Positions 59,784-64,000 of a stretch of DNA of 64,000 bases are shown here, in pieces. Numbering within the stretch: position 1 is the first letter of the stretch; every line of letters begins with the position of its first letter. The notes beneath the pieces were generated by a model that had not been told where the DNA came from, made no database searches, and worked only from the letters and a program-made list of their open reading frames with translations. Made by a program: the position numbers and the translations under genes. Source of the DNA: JAICQM01 sp963781555 (GTDB taxonomy: Bacteria > Chloroflexota > Limnocylindria > QHBO01); assembly GCA_963781555.1 (NCBI GenBank), contig CAWAGB010000003.1:1-64000 (forward strand). Direction: 5' to 3'.

Positions 59784-61894
59784 GCGTCGATCTCCTCGAG
59801 CACCGCATCGTCCTCGGCGTCCCGGCGAGCCCACTTGCGCGGTCGCGGGGCGCGCAGCCACAGGGTGATGGCCACGCCCGTGACGGCGAGCACGACGATC
59901 GGGATCCACGGCAGCCGCCGGTAGTCGACCCACCCGACCACGCTCACTGTCTCGGCATGACGGTTGCCGACCGGGTCGACCGCCTCGACCGCGATGCTCG
60001 TCGGCGCCAGGTTGCCCGCAACGTCGAAGGCGAACGCCCCCGCGGCGTCCACCTCGATCGGGTCACCATCCGCGGTCACCGTGGTGCCTGGATCGGTCGT
60101 GCCGGCGATCCGCACGCTTGCGCTCAGTGGCAGGATCGGCACGTCCAGGTGCAGGGACGGCGGGCCGCTTCGCTGCTCCACCCGCCACGTCCCGCGGTAC
60201 GTCGCGCCAGCCGGGGTGACCACCGCCACCGCCAGCCGGGTCGAGGCCTCGGTGGGCTCGACGGGGAGCACCGTCAACCGATCGCCCGCCGGCACCGCGA
60301 TGCGGCTGGTGTCGAACTCCGGATTCGGCCCGAGGCTGAGGACCAGGCGGGACCCCGGCGGCGCATCGACCAGGACGCTGAACGCCCCACCCGGCGACAC
60401 GATCGCATCGGGGTCGTCGGCGGCGAATACCGCGCCACGAAGGCCGACCCTCAGGGCGCCACCATTCTCCTCCGGGCGCAGCAGGGCCTCGGTCGGGACG
60501 AGCCGCAGGATGGCACCCGGCTGCGCCGGGAGGAGCCGCGGATCGCCGGCGCGCTGCGGCGCGGCGTCCGCCAGCACGCCCGTCGTCCCCCCTCCGCTGC
60601 CAACCGCTCCAAGCGGGCGCGCGCCCACGAGCGCAGCGCTGTCTCTCGTGCCGCCGTCGTTGCCGATGCGCAGGCCAAGGAAGGCGTAGGCTGCCGCATG
60701 CTCAGGCGGCGCGGGCCACGGGCCGACGTATGGCTCCAGCACTGCGCCATCCAGGGACGCCGCCGCGACGCGCCCCTCGATCGGTGGCCCGGGTGCCAGG
60801 TCCCCGTCGAGCGGGAGCAGGTGGCCCGGCTCGTCATCCGGCCGGAAGAGGACTCGCCTGCCGGTGCCGTTGCCGATGACCGCGACCACCGACCCGGAGC
60901 GCGGCAGCTGGTGGCGCCGCCGCGGCGTCCCGTGCGCCGGCCAGCTCACCGCGTCGGCGGTGTCGCGCAGCGGGCGGGAGAGGAGCAGGGGGGTCGCCGG
61001 CCAGGGCAGCACGAATGGGATTGCCGGCTCGCCGAGCGTGCTCGTGTCCGCTCGCAGGCCATCCGCGTCACGTGCCACGCGGACCAGCCAGGTGGCGGGG
61101 CCCTGGCCCGGTGCCGTGTGGGTCGCGACGACAACGATATCGTCGCCCGGCAGGCCGTCGGTCTCGCCGACGACCGCGTTGGCCACGTCGATGGCGGCCA
61201 CGCCGATGCTGACCGACTCGGTCCGTGGCCGGTCCCCGAAGAGGTGGTAGACGCGCACCGGCACCGATCCGCCATCGTCGGCGGCCTCGATCGCGACGAG
61301 CTCATCGGTGCCGTCGCCGTCGAGATCGGCGGCCATCACCGCCTCCGCGTCCTGCTGGATCCCGCCGACCCGCGTCAGGCCGGACGGCGTCGGCGGCCAG
61401 GCCACCTCGTACAGGGTCAGACAGCACGGCCGCGCGTCCTCCCGCGCAGCCCCGATGGCCGCCACCACGACCCGCTCCCGCTGGCCATCGTGCAGCAACA
61501 GCAGACGTGCGGCATCGTTGACGAGCAGGGGCAGCTGGTTGTCGGCGGATGGACGCGGACGGGCCGTCAGACGCTCCTCCACGCTGGCGTCGCGACGCAG
61601 CGACATGCCGAACGCCGCCGTCACCGCCTCTCCCTCCTGCCGGGTCCACACCTCGAGGCGCATGGTCCCCGAGCCATCGGTGGCCTCGGTCAGCCGCACC
61701 AGCTCCCCGGTCCCGTCGCGGTCGAAGTCGACGGCAACCGCGTCGAACGTGCGGCCCGGCAGGGTCTGGACCGGTGGCTCCTCGGGCACCGGCACGGGCG
61801 GGGTGTCATCGATCGCGCGCGCCGGCAGCGGGCCACTTCCCAGGACGCCCAGCGCGAGGAGGACCGCGGCGACGCGCCGCAGGCGGGCTGGCAT
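59780..61894 (-). CDS. Secreted membrane-anchored protein with FG-GAP/VCBS-like repeats (704 aa)
   Basis: I start at ATG 61894 because MPARLRRVAAVLLALGVLGS is a signal peptide; earlier starts reach into the next gene's leader. Residues ~40-300 contain FG-GAP/VCBS-like units: FDAVAVDFDRDGTGELVRLT and DLDGDGTDELVAI, with Asp-rich calcium loops. Later parts are Ig-like (TVTADGDPIEVDAAGAFAF). A C-terminal helix LPWIPIVVLAVTGVAITLWL and a charged tail anchor it. Such proteins often form beta-propellers on the cell surface. Divergent from acetoacetyl-CoA synthetase, whose ATG is 50 bp away. Confidence 0.75.
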   Translation of the reverse strand: MPARLRRVAAVLLALGVLGSGPLPARAIDDTPPVPVPEEPPVQTLPGRTFDAVAVDFDRDGTGELVRLTEATDGSGTMRLEVWTRQEGEAVTAAFGMSLRRDASVEERLTARPRPSADNQLPLLVNDAARLLLLHDGQRERVVVAAIGAAREDARPCCLTLYEVAWPPTPSGLTRVGGIQQDAEAVMAADLDGDGTDELVAIEAADDGGSVPVRVYHLFGDRPRTESVSIGVAAIDVANAVVGETDGLPGDDIVVVATHTAPGQGPATWLVRVARDADGLRADTSTLGEPAIPFVLPWPATPLLLSRPLRDTADAVSWPAHGTPRRRHQLPRSGSVVAVIGNGTGRRVLFRPDDEPGHLLPLDGDLAPGPPIEGRVAAASLDGAVLEPYVGPWPAPPEHAAAYAFLGLRIGNDGGTRDSAALVGARPLGAVGSGGGTTGVLADAAPQRAGDPRLLPAQPGAILRLVPTEALLRPEENGGALRVGLRGAVFAADDPDAIVSPGGAFSVLVDAPPGSRLVLSLGPNPEFDTSRIAVPAGDRLTVLPVEPTEASTRLAVAVVTPAGATYRGTWRVEQRSGPPSLHLDVPILPLSASVRIAGTTDPGTTVTADGDPIEVDAAGAFAFDVAGNLAPTSIAVEAVDPVGNRHAETVSVVGWVDYRRLPWIPIVVLAVTGVAITLWLRAPRPRKWARRDAEDDAVLEEIDA

Positions 61895-61943
61895 CGTCCA
61901 GCGAGCATACCGCCGCTGGGTGCGCGTGGCATCATCGCCACCC

Positions 61944-63905
61944 ATGCCAGCCGTGACCCCGCCCGTCCTGTGGCGCCCCGCTCCGGACGCGCGCGCGACG
62001 ACGCGCATCGGCGCGTACATGGACTGGATGGCACGCGAACGCGGCCGGTCGTTCACCACCTATGACGAGCTGCTCGCCTGGTCGACGACCGAGCTCGGTC
62101 CATTCTGGCAGTCGGTCTGGGATCACTTCGACGTGCATTCGGTCACCGATCCCGGCCCCCCGCTCGCCGACGCGCGCATGCCGGGCGCTCGCTGGTTCCC
62201 CGACGCGCAGCTCAACTGGGCGGAGCATGCCCTACGGCTGACGCAACGCGGCGGCGACGACATCGCGGTGATCGCCCACTCCCAGTCACGCCCGCGCACG
62301 CAGCTCAGCGTGCAGGAGCTGCGCGACGCCGTGGCGAGCACGCGCAACGGCCTGCTGCGGCTCGGTGTCCGGAAGGGCGACCGCGTCGCGGCGTACCTCC
62401 CCAACGTGCCGGAGGCCGCGGTCGCCCTGCTCGCTTGCGCGAGCATCGGTGCCATCTGGTCGAGCTGCGCCCCGGAGTTCGGCACCCGCAGCGTGGTCGA
62501 CCGCTTCAGCCAGGTCGCCCCGACGGTGCTGCTCACGATCGACGGGTATCGGTATGGCGAACGCCGCGTTGACCGGACCGATGAGGTGGCCGCCATCCGC
62601 GCCGCCCTCCCCAGCCTGGCCGCCACCGTCGTCCTCCCCTACCTCGAGCCCGATGCGAGCCGCATTCCCGGCGCGATCGCCTGGGATGACGCGTTCGGTG
62701 CGCCCGGGGACCTGGCCTTCGAGGCCCTGCCCTTCGACCATCCGCTCTACATCCTCTACTCGTCGGGCACCACCGGGTTGCCCAAGCCGATCGTTCACGG
62801 CCACGGCGGCATCCTGCTCGAGCACCTCAAGATCCACGCCCTGCATCACGACCTGGGGCCGGCATCGCGCTTCTTCTGGTACAGCACCACCGGCTGGATG
62901 ATGTGGAACTACCTCGTCTCGGGGCTGCTGGTGGACGCGACGATCGTGCTGTACGACGGCGCGCCCAACGCGCCCGATCTCGGTGCGCTGTGGCGGCTGG
63001 CGGCCGACGAGGGCGTGACCCTGTTCGGGACCAGCGCGCCGTACCTGATGGCCTGCCGCAAGGAGGGGCTGCGCCCCGGTGAGGAGGCCGACCTGTCCGC
63101 CCTGCGGGCCATCGGCTCAACCGGCGCCCCGCTCCCCGTGGAAGGGTTCCGCTACGTGCACGACGCCATCGGGGCGCGAGATCCAGGTGCAGTCCGTGTC
63201 CGGCGGGACCGACGTGTGCACCGCCTTCGTGGGCGCCTCCCCGCTCGTGCCCGTCTGGGAGGGCGAGATCAGCTGCCGCCACCTGGCCTGCGCGGTCGAG
63301 GCGTTCAGCCCCGACGGCCGCCCGCTGGTCGGGGAGCAGGGCGAGCTGGTGCTCACCGCCCCGATGCCCTCCATGCCGGTCGCGTTCTGGGGCGACGAGG
63401 ACGGGTCGCGCTACCGGGAAGCGTATTTCGCCGACTTCCCGACTGTCTGGCGCCACGGGGACTGGATCACGTTCACCGAGCGCGGCTCGTGCGTGATTAG
63501 TGGCCGCTCCGACGCGACGCTCAACCGTGGCGGGGTGCGGATCGGGACCGCCGAGTTCTACGCCGTCGTCGAGTCACTCCCCGAGGTCGCCGACTCGCTC
63601 GTCGTGCACCTCGAGGAGAGCGACCAGCCTGGTCCTCTTCCTTGCCCTCCGCGACGGCGCCACGCTGACGGATGACGCTCCGCGCCCGCATCGGGCGCGA
63701 GCTGCGCGCGTCGCTCTCACCACGACACGTGCCGGACGAGATGGCCGCGGTGCCGGCGATCCCCCGCACCCTGTCGGGCAAGAAGCTCGAGGTGCCGGTG
63801 AAGCGGATCCTCAGCGGCACCCCGCCTGACGTCGCCGCGTCGCGCGGCTCGCTGGCCGATCCGGCCTCGCTCGACGCGTTCTTGCGCTGGGCCGCCGAGC
63901 GCTGA
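61944..63905 (+). CDS. Acetoacetyl-CoA synthetase (three apparent frameshifts)
   Basis: AMP-forming ligase converting acetoacetate to acetoacetyl-CoA, about 650 aa as in the family. N-terminal block FWQSVWDHFDVHS and MPGARWFPDAQLNWAEHALR; adenylation motif LYILYSSGTTGLPKPIVHGH; YSTTGWMMWNYLVSGLL. Near 63178 the frame shifts to VQSVSGGTDVCTAFVGASPL and DWITFTERGSCVISGRSDAT; near 63627 to LVLFLALRDGATLTD; near 63680 to SLSPRHVPDEMAAVPAIPRT and the catalytic Lys in LSGKKLEVPVKRIL. All blocks are present and in order, so this is either recent decay or sequence error. Start ATG 61944 matches the family. Confidence 0.82.
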
Positions 63906-63911
63906 GGCCCG

Positions 63912-63930
63912 GCGTATGCGCCGTATACGC
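63912..63930. repeat. Related palindrome, copy 3 (GCGTAT...ATACGC)
   Basis: Nine-bp arms (GCGTATGCG / CGTATACGC, one G-T pair) around a single C, starting 6 bases after the acetoacetyl-CoA synthetase stop. It is a degenerate relative of the copies at 43267 and 53965. Confidence 0.5.
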
Positions 63931-63949
63931 GCGCCCTGCTTGCCTCGGC

Positions 63950-64000
63950 TCAGTCGGTGTAGAACACCCCGTCGAGCGCGCCCCATGCGGCGGCACTGAA
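63950..64000 (-). CDS. Partial CDS, C-terminal 16 residues only
   Basis: A minus-strand frame enters from the right edge and ends FSAAAWGALDGVFYTD and TGA at 63952-63950. It is convergent with the acetoacetyl-CoA synthetase gene. The tail looks like real protein but is too short to name. Confidence 0.4.
   Translation of the reverse strand, partial: FSAAAWGALDGVFYTD

Noticed and set aside
59345..62065. 906-codon plus-strand frame opposite the FG-GAP-like gene
   Set aside because: Low-complexity shadow of the 704-aa gene; it has no motifs and covers the divergent promoter.

Overview
The window is high-GC, gene-dense bacterial DNA. The mix of a LiaS/NarL-type two-component pair, YaaA, DUF1015, QueG, acetoacetyl-CoA synthetase, a MoxR-DUF58-VWA locus and many short lipoproteins suggests an uncultivated terrabacterial lineage, most likely Chloroflexota (Limnocylindria/Ellin6529-like). 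That assignment is inference; there is no rRNA to settle it.

Layout. (1) 1-3805 is chromosome: a sensor kinase/response regulator pair, a small membrane protein and yaaA, ending at a terminator. (2) 3806-40761 is an integrated element of about 36.95 kb. Its right end lies in the 3' end of an intact tRNA-Glu(CTC) gene on the minus strand. Its left end carries a 22-bp exact copy of that tRNA 3' end. The integrase is a tyrosine recombinase at 29.5-30.6 kb. (3) 40741-64000 is chromosome again: tRNA-Glu, an alpha/beta hydrolase, DUF1015, queG, a histidine kinase, then a tight plus-strand operon (46.4-59.8 kb) of a gatase-like membrane protein, an ABC transporter, a coiled-coil/collagen-like protein, MoxR, DUF58 and two VWA membrane proteins. 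A convergent FG-GAP-like protein and acetoacetyl-CoA synthetase follow.

The island has three parts. The left third (4-15 kb) carries about ten short lipoproteins or secreted proteins, XRE regulators, a truncated adenine methyltransferase and a TIGR02391 protein. The middle (16-29 kb) is a polymorphic toxin: a roughly 3,400-residue RHS protein with a variable C-terminus, followed by an overlapping SMI1/KNR4 immunity gene and an AlbA_2/Schlafen-like gene. The right third holds the integrase/ParB-methyltransferase operon and, at 33.5-40.3 kb, a one-directional anti-phage-type gene set: BrnT toxin, a double-RHH plus YwgA/Panacea-like antitoxin candidate, a translationally coupled CxCxxC protein, an Abi_C protein, an AbiJ-like protein and a TOPRIM-like protein. 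The BrnT/antitoxin/CxCxxC unit is my best candidate for an undescribed system.

A caution applies throughout. About twenty apparent single-base frameshifts occur in otherwise well-conserved genes, on both sides of the island borders. They look more like assembly or base-calling indels than a wave of pseudogenes. Where two frames join, I give the span of the reconstructed gene and the approximate break point.
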